The notes beneath the pieces are model-generated. The model searched no databases. It was given only the letters and a program-made list of their open reading frames with translations, and was not told the DNA's origin. The translations under genes and the position numbers were made by a program. 33,875 nucleotides of DNA from CAYWMP01 sp964459445 (GTDB lineage Bacteria; Desulfobacterota; DSM-4660; Desulfatiglandales; HGW-15). Positions 16,350 through 24,668 of this stretch are shown piece after piece. Where the stretch lies: the NCBI GenBank assembly GCA_964459445.1, contig CAYWMP010000049.1:1-33875 (forward strand), given 5' to 3'. How positions within the stretch are numbered: position 1 is the first letter of the stretch; the number at the start of each line of letters is the position of its first letter.

Positions 16350-16387
16350 TGACAAATTTTGTTACTGTTTTGTCATATTTTGTCATA
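16350..16387. promoter_or_regulatory. Candidate PilR enhancer sites upstream of the pilin gene
   Basis: On the plus strand the decamer TTTTGTCATA occurs twice in tandem (16368-16377 and 16378-16387), exactly one DNA turn apart. An inverted copy, TGACAAA, lies at 16350-16356. The sites sit roughly 120-155 bp upstream of the proposed -24/-12 element, a usual enhancer distance. The known PilR sites of Pseudomonas contain TGTC, so these are good candidates. Confidence 0.45.
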
Positions 16388-16460
16388 TTTCGGATTTATC
16401 ATGGCATAAAGTATCATGCAATTGCAGGCTGTAGATAGGCTGATTTTTCGGGATAAGGTT

Positions 16461-17882
16461 CTATTCCTTTGAAGCAGGAAGACCCAATTTTTGTATCCTA
16501 TATCGCAGAGATCTCATGCTTATGCCGAGGAGTTTTGCAGCCTTTTTTTTGGACCCTCGGGCCATATCTAGGGCCTCCAGGACATAATCCCCTTCAATCA
16601 TGGCTATCACCGCATCAAGCTTGATGCCGTCATGGGTGAGGTCCCTACTGCGCCTGCCTTCTCTTTCCTCTTGACGCTGGAGGCTTGAAAGGGTGAGGCT
16701 CTGTGGAAGAACGATATTTGAGGTCTCGAGGGCGACACTCCGCTCAATGATGTTTTCTAATTCCCTCACATTACCCGGAAAGGGATATTGTCTTAAGATA
16801 TCCATGGCATAAGCGGAGATTTTTCTTACATCCTTTTCCAATTCCTTTGAGTACTTCTCCAGAAAGTGTTGTGCCAAAAGAGGAAGGTCACCTTCCCGAT
16901 CCCTCAAAAGTGGCATAGAAATCTGAATGACATTCAATCTAAAATAGAGATCCTCCCTGAATCTCTTATCTATGACCTCCCCTTCCAAATCTTTGTTTGT
17001 GGCGGAAATGAATCGGACATCTACTTTTTTCTCTTCAGTACCCCCCACAGCCGTAAAAGTCCGACCTTGAAGGACTCTCAGTAATTTAACTTGGAGGGCA
17101 GGCGGAAGCTCTCCGATCTCGTCGAAGAATATGGTACCGCCGTCGGCTGCGTCGAATAAACCCTGTTTATCATTGAGCGCTCCAGTGAAAGCGCCTTTTT
17201 TGTAGCCAAACAATTCACTCTCTATGAGGTTCTCTGGGATTCCTGCGCAATTGATGACTACAAAGGGTCTGTCCCGTCGTGGGCTTTGGTTATGAATCGC
17301 ACCCGCTGCCAACTCTTTACCCGTGCCACTTTCTCCGGATATGAGAATGTTGCTTTTGGTTTGGGACACCCGCTCAATCAAATCGTAGACCCTCTTCATC
17401 TGCCGGCTTTCACCCACAATATGGCCAAAATGATAGCTTGTTCCTGAGCGTTCTTCTATTTTCTCTCCTGTAACGGATTTTTTCGATTGAATCGCTTCTT
17501 TCGTGATTCGCTTGAACTCCCTGACTTTGAAAGGTTTTGGAATGTAATCGTAGGCGCCTTCTTTCATAGCCTCGACTGCAGTCTCAGCTGTGGCAAAGGC
17601 CGAAATCATCACTACAATGGTTTCAGGGCTGATCTCTTTCGCCTTCTTCAGCACATCGATACCATTAATATCCTTCATTTTGATGTCAGTGATGAGGAGA
17701 TCGAATTTTTCCTTTTCAATCGCTTGACAAGCCTCAACGCCGTTTGCCGCGAGGGAAACCGTGTATCCCTCTTTGGTCAGAAGGATCTCGAGAAACTCCC
17801 TCATGCTCCTCTCATCATCAACAACAAGAATTCTATGTTTGTCTTTGGAAGACAATCTTTCCCCCAACAATGGTGATCTCAT
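16461..17882 (-). CDS. pilR: Sigma-54-dependent NtrC-family response regulator, PilR-like
   Basis: 473 residues in three domains. The receiver (about 16-130) has VDDE and the phosphorylation Asp at 66. The AAA+ domain has Walker A GESGTGKE (183-190) and the sigma-54 contact loop GAFTGA (230-235). A FIS-type helix-turn-helix near the C-terminus ends in SMRSLRYRIQKLG, a form I associate with PilR. Position immediately before a pilin gene supports the same role: activating pilin transcription with sigma-54 RNA polymerase. No partner histidine kinase (PilS) lies next to it. The ATG at 17882 overlaps pyrC by 50 bases; TTG codons up to nine codons later are alternatives. It is probably co-transcribed with pyrC. 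Confidence 0.8.
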   Translation of the reverse strand: MRSPLLGERLSSKDKHRILVVDDERSMREFLEILLTKEGYTVSLAANGVEACQAIEKEKFDLLITDIKMKDINGIDVLKKAKEISPETIVVMISAFATAETAVEAMKEGAYDYIPKPFKVREFKRITKEAIQSKKSVTGEKIEERSGTSYHFGHIVGESRQMKRVYDLIERVSQTKSNILISGESGTGKELAAGAIHNQSPRRDRPFVVINCAGIPENLIESELFGYKKGAFTGALNDKQGLFDAADGGTIFFDEIGELPPALQVKLLRVLQGRTFTAVGGTEEKKVDVRFISATNKDLEGEVIDKRFREDLYFRLNVIQISMPLLRDREGDLPLLAQHFLEKYSKELEKDVRKISAYAMDILRQYPFPGNVRELENIIERSVALETSNIVLPQSLTLSSLQRQEEREGRRSRDLTHDGIKLDAVIAMIEGDYVLEALDMARGSKKKAAKLLGISMRSLRYRIQKLGLPASKE

Positions 17883-19122
17883 TTCTCCCCGTTAGGGTTC
17901 TCCCGAGAAACGGGGAATTCATGCTTTTTGAATGCAAATCTTCTGCCGTAAAAACATACTTAATCTCAGGATCAATAATGGCCACATCCGCCACAGCACC
18001 AACTTGAAGAATGCCGCCCTCAATCCCGAGGATAGTTGCAGGCGTATAACTTAATTTCCTGATTGCAGCAGGCAGTGACAGCACCCCCTGTTTAACCAAG
18101 GCTATGGTTAAAGGAACCGACGTCTCTAAGCCAAGAACACCAAAGGGCGCCTCTTCGAATCCCATTTCCTTTTCTTGTGGGCTGTGGGGTGCATGATCCG
18201 TTGCGATCACACTAATCGTATCCCCTGCCAAACCCCTCTTGACGGCCTCCACATCCTCGGGTGTTCTCAAGGGAGGATTCATCTTCGCGTTGGCGCCCTT
18301 TTCAATTACTGCCCCATGATCCAAGCCGAAATAATGGGGCGCAGTCTCCGCCGTCACCCGAATCCCATCTTCTTTGGCTTTTCTGATGATTTCCACGGAT
18401 TGGGCCGTGCTCACATGGGCTATATGCACCGGGCAATTCGTAACTCCGGCAAGTTCCACTTCCCTTTGAACCATATTCCCTTCGCTCAAGGCAGGGATTC
18501 CCCTGAAACCCAACTGCCTGGAAACAATCCCCTCATGCATGACGCCCCCAACGGATAGGGACGTATCTTCACAATGGGATATGACGGTCAGCCCTTGATC
18601 CCTTCCCTCTTCCAATGCCCTTTTCATGACGTCCCTCTTCGTGACGGGACGCCCGTCATCCGAGACCCCCACCGCTCCGGCCTCTTTGAGTTCCTTGAAA
18701 GAGGTAAGGGTATCTCCCTCTTGCCCCCTTGTTATGGCTGCGATTGGATAGACCCTTAAAAAATCGGCCTCCTGGGCCTTTTCCAGGACAAATCGAGTGA
18801 CATCAACTGAATCATTAACCGGATCGGTGTTGGGCATGCAAGCAAGACCCGTAAATCCCCCCGCAACCCCGGCCCGGCTTCCACTCGCCACTGTTTCCTT
18901 ATGTTCATGACCAGGTTCTCTTAAATGTACGTGCATATCGATAAGACCGGGAACAACGATTTTACCGGATGCATCGATCACTTTCAACTGAGGGCCATGG
19001 TCCTTAAACTCACCCTGCGGCAGGATGTCGACAATCCGCTCACCCTCTATGATAAGGTCTTGATTATTCTGCGAGCCTTGAACCGGATCGATTAGCTCTC
19101 CGCCTTTAATCCAAATACCCAA
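17833..19122 (-). CDS. pyrC: Dihydroorotase
   Basis: 429 residues. It interconverts N-carbamoyl-L-aspartate and dihydroorotate in pyrimidine synthesis. The zinc-binding signature MHVHLREPG lies at about 63-71 (H64, H66), followed by ASGSRAGVAGGFT and CMPNTDP. Further on, SHCED, HVSTAQS and ATDHAPH supply the other histidines and the catalytic aspartate. The length and motifs fit class I dihydroorotase. The start is a TTG at 19122 with an ACGGGT five bases before it; no better start lies near. No pyrB gene is beside it, although the two are often paired. It begins after the terminator of the ribosomal operon, and its end overlaps the response-regulator gene. Confidence 0.93.
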   Translation of the reverse strand: MGIWIKGGELIDPVQGSQNNQDLIIEGERIVDILPQGEFKDHGPQLKVIDASGKIVVPGLIDMHVHLREPGHEHKETVASGSRAGVAGGFTGLACMPNTDPVNDSVDVTRFVLEKAQEADFLRVYPIAAITRGQEGDTLTSFKELKEAGAVGVSDDGRPVTKRDVMKRALEEGRDQGLTVISHCEDTSLSVGGVMHEGIVSRQLGFRGIPALSEGNMVQREVELAGVTNCPVHIAHVSTAQSVEIIRKAKEDGIRVTAETAPHYFGLDHGAVIEKGANAKMNPPLRTPEDVEAVKRGLAGDTISVIATDHAPHSPQEKEMGFEEAPFGVLGLETSVPLTIALVKQGVLSLPAAIRKLSYTPATILGIEGGILQVGAVADVAIIDPEIKYVFTAEDLHSKSMNSPFLGRTLTGRNEITIVGGKIVFQRQT

Positions 19123-19214
19123 TTTTTACCCGTACCTAATTAGTGGATGATCGACCTATATCTCAAAGTCGACATATTCTTCAATAGATCAGGTGATATA
19201 TATTTTTGCAAACA

Positions 19215-19253
19215 CAAAAAAACCTCCTTGCCCTTGAACGGCAAGGAGGTTTT
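19215..19253 (-). terminator. Terminator of the S10-spc-alpha operon
   Basis: A perfect 10-bp stem, CCTCCTTGCC (19223-19232) with GGCAAGGAGG (19240-19249), and a 7-base loop. In minus-strand sense it is followed by seven Ts. It lies about 115 bp past the rplQ stop and closes the ribosomal operon; pyrC begins after it. On the plus strand only four Ts follow, so it works mainly for the minus strand. Confidence 0.92.
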
Positions 19254-19366
19254 GAGCCTCACATTGGAATCTCGATCTAACCCTATTTAATGGCTTCGTA
19301 TCAATATCATGAACCAGCGATAAAGGAAACATCAACAACAGCAATAATTGGAGTTACATTGAGCCC

Positions 19367-19870
19367 TTAGCTTGCTTCCTTTTGATCTTCTTTTTTAGTT
19401 GCCTTTCCCTTTTTAGCGGTCTTCTTTGCCTTTGTCTCCTTCTTGCCTTTGGTATCAGGAGAACCCTTTGGAGCGGTTGTCTTCTTCTTTTTCCTGGCCT
19501 TTTTCTTTTTCTCTTCTTCAGGCAGAAGTTGGATGATGGATACAGGGGCGCCATCTCCCTTCCGAACACCCTTTTTTATAATTTGTACATATCCCCCCTG
19601 GCGGTCGATGTACCGATCCTTCAATTCTTCAAATAGCCTGTGGGTCGTGGCTTTATCTGTCATGTAGTTCAGGGCCTGCCGCCGCGCGTGCAGATCACCC
19701 CGCTTTGCCAGGGTAATCATCTTCTCGGCCACAGCCCTTACCTGTTTGGCCTTTGCATCAGTGGTTTCGAGCTGTTCATGCCTGAAAAGGGAAGTCACCA
19801 TATTTCGCAGCATCGCTTTGCGATGGCTTGAGTTTCGTCCTAGTTTGTTAGCAGCCTTCTTGTGTCTCAT
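19367..19870 (-). CDS. rplQ: 50S ribosomal protein L17 with Lys-rich tail
   Basis: 167 residues. The first 117 are a normal L17, opening MRHKKAANKLGRNSSHRKAM; this part sits near the peptide exit tunnel of the 50S subunit. From about residue 118 the protein continues with a tail of EEEKKKKARKKKK and more, 21 lysines in the last 47 residues and probably disordered. Most L17 proteins stop near 120 residues. The ATG overlaps the rpoA stop by one base, as is common for this pair. It is the last gene of the operon. Confidence 0.96.
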   Translation of the reverse strand: MRHKKAANKLGRNSSHRKAMLRNMVTSLFRHEQLETTDAKAKQVRAVAEKMITLAKRGDLHARRQALNYMTDKATTHRLFEELKDRYIDRQGGYVQIIKKGVRKGDGAPVSIIQLLPEEEKKKKARKKKKTTAPKGSPDTKGKKETKAKKTAKKGKATKKEDQKEAS

Positions 19871-20907
19871 CAGTCCTGACTCTCTTCCTTGTCATCTCCG
19901 CCCTCTTCATCGGCTTTTTTGACAGGTGGAAAACCCTCCAATTTAATGCCCAAAGCGAGGTCCATTTCTTCAAGGATACCTTTGATTTCATTCAAGGATT
20001 TCCTTCCGAAATTTTTTGTCTTCAACATTTCCGCCTCGGTCTTCTGAACCAATTCGCCGATGAGTGTGATGTTGGCATTCTTCAGACAATTGGCTGAGCG
20101 TACGGAGAGCTCGAGTTCTGAAACGGGCCTGAAAAGATTTTCATTCAGCTTTTCTTCTTCCTCTACTTCTTCCTCTTCCAGAGGTTCCGGTTCTTCCTCG
20201 AAATTGATAAAGGGCGTTGTCTGTTCTTTTAAAATTTTGGCTGCGTAAGCCATTGAGTCTTCGGGTAATACGCTCCCATCCGTCCAGATTTCCAGGGTGA
20301 GTTTATCGTAATCCGTTATTTGGCCAACCCTGGCATTGGTAATCACATAATTAACCCTCTTGATAGGAGAAAAAATGGCATCGATGGGGATAATCCCGAT
20401 GTCCTGGTTTTTTGTCTCCATCTTTTCCGCCGTTACATAGCCTTTCCCCATTCTTACGACCATTTCCATGTTTAGTTTTCCGTTCTTGTTCAGCGTGGCT
20501 ATGTGTTTTTTCGGATTGAGTATCTCAACAACCCCGTCAGTCTCAACATCACCGGCCTGGATTTCGCCTTCTCCCTTTCGAGACAGGCGAATGACTGCTT
20601 CTTCCTTCCCAACCAGCTTTAACCTAACTTCCTTCAGATTCAGGATGATATCAGTGACATCTTCAAGTACTCCGGTTATCGTCGAAAACTCATGTACCAC
20701 TTCATCGAACTTTACGGATACGATTGCCGCACCTTGCAAGGAAGAAAGCAGGATCCTTCTCAGTGCATTACCGATGGTAATGCCAAATCCCCTCTCCAGA
20801 GGCTCGCAAATGAATTTGCCATAATCGTTCGCGTGCGTGTCTTCATCAACCAAGATACGCTTTGGTTTAATCAATTCCCGCCAATTTCTCGCTTTTAGGT
20901 CTGTCAA
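19870..20907 (-). CDS. rpoA: RNA polymerase alpha subunit
   Basis: 345 residues. The N-terminal domain (about 1-230) contains GFGITIGNALRRILL and dimerises to start polymerase assembly. The C-terminal domain (about 260-325) has ELSVRSANCLKNANI and NFGRKSLNEI, the part that touches UP elements and activators. The linker at 237-253 is very acidic (12 Glu in 17 residues), and the last 15 residues are acidic too. The start is TTG at 20907 with a G-rich Shine-Dalgarno five bases upstream. It follows rpsD after 141 bp, a wide gap in which no gene is visible. Confidence 0.97.
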   Translation of the reverse strand: MTDLKARNWRELIKPKRILVDEDTHANDYGKFICEPLERGFGITIGNALRRILLSSLQGAAIVSVKFDEVVHEFSTITGVLEDVTDIILNLKEVRLKLVGKEEAVIRLSRKGEGEIQAGDVETDGVVEILNPKKHIATLNKNGKLNMEMVVRMGKGYVTAEKMETKNQDIGIIPIDAIFSPIKRVNYVITNARVGQITDYDKLTLEIWTDGSVLPEDSMAYAAKILKEQTTPFINFEEEPEPLEEEEVEEEEKLNENLFRPVSELELSVRSANCLKNANITLIGELVQKTEAEMLKTKNFGRKSLNEIKGILEEMDLALGIKLEGFPPVKKADEEGGDDKEESQD

Positions 20908-21048
20908 GAGGTCCCCCCGTCTTCTAAAGTTGTTAATCAGGTCCTAGATCCCAATTCGATCATGCAATGATTATGATATGAGAAATGCACTTGGTCTTTG
21001 ATGGGACGAATACTGAATCGTTCATTCAAATATCTATCCATTGAGCCT

Positions 21049-21678
21049 TTACTTGGAATACAATTCGATGATCAGTTGCTCCTGAATCGGCATTGTGAGA
21101 TCTTCTCGGTTTGGAAAGGTATTCAGTTTCCCCTTGAAATTTTCTTTCTCCAGCTCTATCCAGGTTGGAATTCCCCTTCTGACTACTGTTTCCATGGCCT
21201 CTTGAACGGCCGGTGTTTTCCGACTGGACTCCCTTATCTCAACAACATCTCCAACCTTGACCTGATAGGATGGTATGTTGACTCGTCTGTTGTTCACCAA
21301 TATATGATTATGTCTGATGAGTTGTCTTGCCTGATTGCGCGAAGAGGCGAAACCCATCCTATAGACCATATTGTCCAAACGGCATTCGAGCAGTAACAGG
21401 AGATTTGTACCCGTAATACCCTTTTGCTTCTCAGCCCGGTAGTAGTACCGCCTGAATTGCTTTTCCAAAACGCCGTAAATTCTCTTGACCTTTTGCTTTT
21501 CCCTCAACTGCAACTGGTAGTCCGACATTTTCCCGCCGCGCCTTTGGCCGTGCTGCCCTGGTGCATAGGGTCTTCGCTCAAAGGCGCATTTGTCGCCGTA
21601 GCAACGATCACCCTTCAGAAAAAGCTTTAGATTCTCACGCCGGCAAAGTCTGCATGAGGCTTCGGTATATCTTGCCAA
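21049..21678 (-). CDS. rpsD: 30S ribosomal protein S4
   Basis: 209 residues. S4 starts assembly of the 30S 5' domain by binding 16S rRNA, and in many bacteria also represses its own operon. The N-terminus carries C9, C12, C26 and C31, a zinc-binding set, so this is the cysteine-containing form. The S4 RNA-binding domain (RLDNMVYRMGFASSRNQARQ) lies at about 98-117. The start is a TTG with AAGGAG eight bases upstream. The gap to rpsK (133 bp) contains a 17-base palindrome at 21726-21742. Confidence 0.97.
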   Translation of the reverse strand: MARYTEASCRLCRRENLKLFLKGDRCYGDKCAFERRPYAPGQHGQRRGGKMSDYQLQLREKQKVKRIYGVLEKQFRRYYYRAEKQKGITGTNLLLLLECRLDNMVYRMGFASSRNQARQLIRHNHILVNNRRVNIPSYQVKVGDVVEIRESSRKTPAVQEAMETVVRRGIPTWIELEKENFKGKLNTFPNREDLTMPIQEQLIIELYSK

Positions 21679-21811
21679 AATGTGTACTCCTTATTGCTTG
21701 TTATTAGCCTTCGTTATTGGTTAATGTAAAATTCAATTTTACTTGTTTGATTGTGGATATTCAGGTTGATCCTGTCCTTCCACCTTTTACGATCTCAATT
21801 CCACTTATCTT

Positions 21812-22207
21812 TTAAACCCTTCGTCTCTTTGGCGGCCGGCATCCATTATGGGGAATTGGAGTCACGTCGCGGATTGCGCTCACCGTGAAACCGTCAACCT
21901 GGAGCGCCCTAATGGCCGCCTCTCTGCCCACGCCCGGCCCTTTGACCCGGACCTCGGCCGTTCTCATACCATGTTCCATGGCCTGTTTCAGCGCATCCTG
22001 GGCAGCCAATTGCGCTGCAAAAGGCGTGCTTTTTCTTGATCCTTTGAATCCCTGCCGGCCGGAGCTCGATGCGGCTATAACATTCCCATCATTGTCCGTT
22101 ATCGTCACGATCGTGTTATTGAATGTAGAATGAATATGGATAATGCCTGTCGGCACATTCTTCCTTTCCCTCTTGATCCGGGCCCCTCTTCTAGGTCTTT
22201 TCGCCAT
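21812..22207 (-). CDS. rpsK: 30S ribosomal protein S11
   Basis: 131 residues, a normal length. S11 lies on the platform of the 30S subunit beside the mRNA exit path. The family motifs GIIHIHSTFNNTIVTITD and SGRQGFKGSRKSTPFAA are intact, and the C-terminus ends in the basic GCRPPKRRRV. It starts with ATG 17 bp after rpsM, fitting the usual rpsM-rpsK-rpsD-rpoA-rplQ alpha operon. Confidence 0.97.
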   Translation of the reverse strand: MAKRPRRGARIKRERKNVPTGIIHIHSTFNNTIVTITDNDGNVIAASSSGRQGFKGSRKSTPFAAQLAAQDALKQAMEHGMRTAEVRVKGPGVGREAAIRALQVDGFTVSAIRDVTPIPHNGCRPPKRRRV

Positions 22208-22224
22208 TGCTTTTCCTCAAACGC

Positions 22225-22596
22225 CTATTTTTTCCTTTTACCCATCACAGCCCTGCGTGGTCCCTTTCTGGTTCTCGCATTGGTGCTGGTCCTCTGGCCT
22301 CTTGCCGGCAGCCCTTTTCTGTGTCTCAATCCACGGTAGGCCCCGAGGTCCATCAGTCTCTTGATATTCATTGAGATTTCGCGCCTAAGATCACCCTCAA
22401 CCTTGTGTTTTTCATCAATAACCCTTCTGATACCGGTGATCTGATCCTCCGTGAGGTTGTCCGATTTGGTATCCCGGTCCACACCCGCTTCGTCCAGAAT
22501 CCTTTGTGAGTTGCTTCTGCCTATGCCGTATATGTACGTTAAGGCTATCTCAATCCTTTTCCCTCTGGGTAAGTCAACCCCTGCTATTCTAGCCAA
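22225..22596 (-). CDS. rpsM: 30S ribosomal protein S13
   Basis: 123 residues. S13 sits in the head of the 30S subunit and touches the P-site tRNA and the 50S subunit. The start MARIAGVDLPRGKRIEIALT and the basic GLPARGQRTSTNARTRKGPR segment are typical. Translation begins at TTG, with GGAG seven bases before it. The 86-bp gap to rpmJ holds an inverted repeat whose nearer arm ends some 10 bases before that Shine-Dalgarno. Confidence 0.97.
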   Translation of the reverse strand: MARIAGVDLPRGKRIEIALTYIYGIGRSNSQRILDEAGVDRDTKSDNLTEDQITGIRRVIDEKHKVEGDLRREISMNIKRLMDLGAYRGLRHRKGLPARGQRTSTNARTRKGPRRAVMGKRKK

Positions 22597-22612
22597 TCTC
22601 TATCTCCTTCTC

Positions 22613-22680
22613 TGTCATTGGCCATTGTCGATGTCCCGCCATCCGATTCTTCAACTCCAAATGACAAATGACCAGTGACA
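22613..22680. repeat. Inverted repeat between rpmJ and rpsM
   Basis: The arms tgtcattggccattgtc (22613-22629) and the complement of 22663-22680 (tgtcactggtcatttgtc) match at nearly all positions, with about 33 bases between them. The arms look like the low-complexity (aaatgacc)-type intergenic repeats found in many genomes. In RNA they would form a stem just before the rpsM Shine-Dalgarno. Confidence 0.55.
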
Positions 22681-22682
22681 AT

Positions 22683-22796
22683 TTAACCCTGACGCTGTTT
22701 GTGGCGCGGGTTTTCACAGATAACCCGAACAACGCCTTTACGCTTAATGATTTTACATTTGTTACAGATTCTCTTTACTGAGGCTCTGACTTTCAT
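22683..22796 (-). CDS. rpmJ: 50S ribosomal protein L36
   Basis: 37 residues. The ATG at 22796 begins MKVRASVKRICNKCKIIKRK and the frame ends at TAA. C11, C14, C27 and H32 form the zinc site of the C-type L36. The small protein binds 23S rRNA near the L6-L16 region late in assembly. It follows secY after 27 bp. No map or infA gene is found between secY and rpmJ, although these often occur there. Confidence 0.96.
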   Translation of the reverse strand: MKVRASVKRICNKCKIIKRKGVVRVICENPRHKQRQG

Positions 22797-22823
22797 GACA
22801 TTTCCACCCTATACCCGGACAGG

Positions 22824-24137
22824 CTATCTGGCCCCTCCAAGTCCCTTTTTCATAAACCCCTCATAATGTCTTGTCAGCATGTGGGATTCGATCTGGTTGG
22901 ACGTATCCATCGCCACGCCGACAATGATCAGAAGGGCTGTTCCTCCGAAATAAAAGGGGACATTCAGCTCATAGACCAGAATCTGAGGCAACACGCACAC
23001 GGCTGACACATATAAAGCGCCGGCAAGGGTTATGCGTGTGAGGACCCTATCGATATATTCGGCCGTATTTTTTCCGGGCCTGATGCCGGGTATAAATCCC
23101 CCGTACTTACGCATGTTATCGGCCACATCCACCGGGTTGAATTGAACGGCCGTATAGAAATAGCAGAAAAATATGATAAACACGACGAAGATGAGGATAT
23201 AGACGATATGTCCCGGAGAAAGAAAATTGACCACCATCTGGAGCCAGGGTATTTCCTTGACATTCAAAAAATTCGCGATCGTTGCCGGAAACATAATGAT
23301 TGAAGAAGCGAAAATCGGAGGGATGACCCCTGCTGTGTTTACCTTAAGGGGCAAGTGCGTGCTTTGCCCCCCGTACATCTTGCGCCCCACGACCCTTTTG
23401 GCATAATTGACCGGTATTCGTCGCTGCCCCCTTTCAACGAATACAATAAATCCGACAACAGCGATCATAAAGGCGACGACAAGGGCCATGAAAAAGGGCG
23501 TTACCTCGCCGGTACCCATGAGTCTGAAAACATTGGCCACTGCAACGGGGAATCGCGCCACGATCCCGGAGAAAATGATGAGAGAAATACCGTTTCCAAT
23601 GCCCCGTTCCGTGATCTGCTCTCCCAGCCACATGAGAAAAGACGTCCCTGCCGTAAGCGTAATAACCGCCAAGAGCCTGAATCCCCAACCGCCTGCGGGC
23701 ACAATCATCGCCCCGCCGGGACTGGTCATCTGTTCAAGCCCTACAGCTATGCCGAAGCCCTGGATGAGGCTCAAAACGACTGTGCCGTAACGGGTATACT
23801 GGGTTATTTTCTTTCGGCCTTGCTCCCCTTCCTTTTTGAGTTTCTCCAGGTGCGGTATGACGACCGTGAGCAATTGAAGGATAATGGAAGCGCTGATATA
23901 GGGCATGATGCCCAGGGCCATGACGGACATCTGGCTCAAGGCGCCCCCTGAAAACATATCGAAGAGTCCGAAAACAGTGCCCTGTTGTTGACTGAAAAAG
24001 GCGGCCAGCGCTGAACCGTCTATCCCAGGTGTGGGGATATGACAACCCAGTCGGTATACTGCCAGCATGAATAGGGTAAAAAGGATCCTATTCTTCAGTT
24101 CGGGAATCTTGGTGATATTTTGAAAACCACTAATCAT
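22824..24137 (-). CDS. secY: Protein translocase subunit SecY
   Basis: 437 residues with about ten membrane helices. SecY is the channel of the general secretion system and works with SecE, SecG and SecA. Family features visible here are the opening IPELKNRILFTLFMLAVYRLG, the plug region near GALSQMSVMALGIMPYI and the cytoplasmic loop RRIPVNYAKRVVG. The C-terminus is full length. It follows rplO after 73 bp, the usual position in the spc part of the operon. Confidence 0.97.
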   Translation of the reverse strand: MISGFQNITKIPELKNRILFTLFMLAVYRLGCHIPTPGIDGSALAAFFSQQQGTVFGLFDMFSGGALSQMSVMALGIMPYISASIILQLLTVVIPHLEKLKKEGEQGRKKITQYTRYGTVVLSLIQGFGIAVGLEQMTSPGGAMIVPAGGWGFRLLAVITLTAGTSFLMWLGEQITERGIGNGISLIIFSGIVARFPVAVANVFRLMGTGEVTPFFMALVVAFMIAVVGFIVFVERGQRRIPVNYAKRVVGRKMYGGQSTHLPLKVNTAGVIPPIFASSIIMFPATIANFLNVKEIPWLQMVVNFLSPGHIVYILIFVVFIIFFCYFYTAVQFNPVDVADNMRKYGGFIPGIRPGKNTAEYIDRVLTRITLAGALYVSAVCVLPQILVYELNVPFYFGGTALLIIVGVAMDTSNQIESHMLTRHYEGFMKKGLGGAR

Positions 24138-24210
24138 TGGTTTCGCTCATTTTATGGATCCGGGGTTGCGAATGGACACCTCTTCCTAGGGGTGCGCCTG
24201 GGGCAACACC

Positions 24211-24654
24211 TTACACATTCTCCACTTTTCCTCCGGCCGCCTCGATTTTTTCTTTAGCGGTCTTACTCACCTTGTGCGCCTTGATCACCAGGGCACGCGA
24301 GATGTCGCCGTCTCCCAGAATCTTGATGCCGTCCTTGGTTTTTTTAACCAATCCGGCATTCTTAAGAAGCTCCGTATCCACCACGGTATCCGGCTCAAAT
24401 CGATTGAGGTCCTTTAGATTGATCAAGGTATATTGCTTCTTGAAGATATTGGTAAAACCTCGCTTGGGAAGCCTTCGTTGAAGGGGCATCTGCCCGCCTT
24501 CAAATCCCGGGCGGACTTTGCCTCCGGATCGGGACTTTTGGCCCTTGTGCCCTCGACAGGCGGTCTTTCCATGACCGGAGCCTATGCCTCTTCCGACTCT
24601 CTTTCTTTTATGTACAGACCCCTTGGTTGGAGACAGATCGTGAAGCCTTATCAT
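24211..24654 (-). CDS. rplO: 50S ribosomal protein L15
   Basis: 147 residues. L15 binds 23S rRNA and helps late 50S assembly. The Gly/Arg/Lys-rich opening (KRKRVGRGIGSGHGKTACRG, then GHKGQKSRSGGKVRPGFEGG) is the family signature and probably threads into rRNA; the C-terminal half is the compact domain. It starts with ATG 14 bp after rpmD, and no anomaly is seen. Confidence 0.97.
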   Translation of the reverse strand: MIRLHDLSPTKGSVHKRKRVGRGIGSGHGKTACRGHKGQKSRSGGKVRPGFEGGQMPLQRRLPKRGFTNIFKKQYTLINLKDLNRFEPDTVVDTELLKNAGLVKKTKDGIKILGDGDISRALVIKAHKVSKTAKEKIEAAGGKVENV

Positions 24655-24668
24655 GATTTCACCGCATT

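Noticed and set aside
16402..16420. TGGCATAAAGTATCATGCA as a plus-strand sigma-54 promoter
   Set aside because: The spacing between the GG and GC parts is three bases too long, and no plus-strand gene follows.
19354..19569. 71-codon Lys/Arg-rich minus-strand frame overlapping rplQ
   Set aside because: It is the off-frame reading of the lysine-rich L17 tail.
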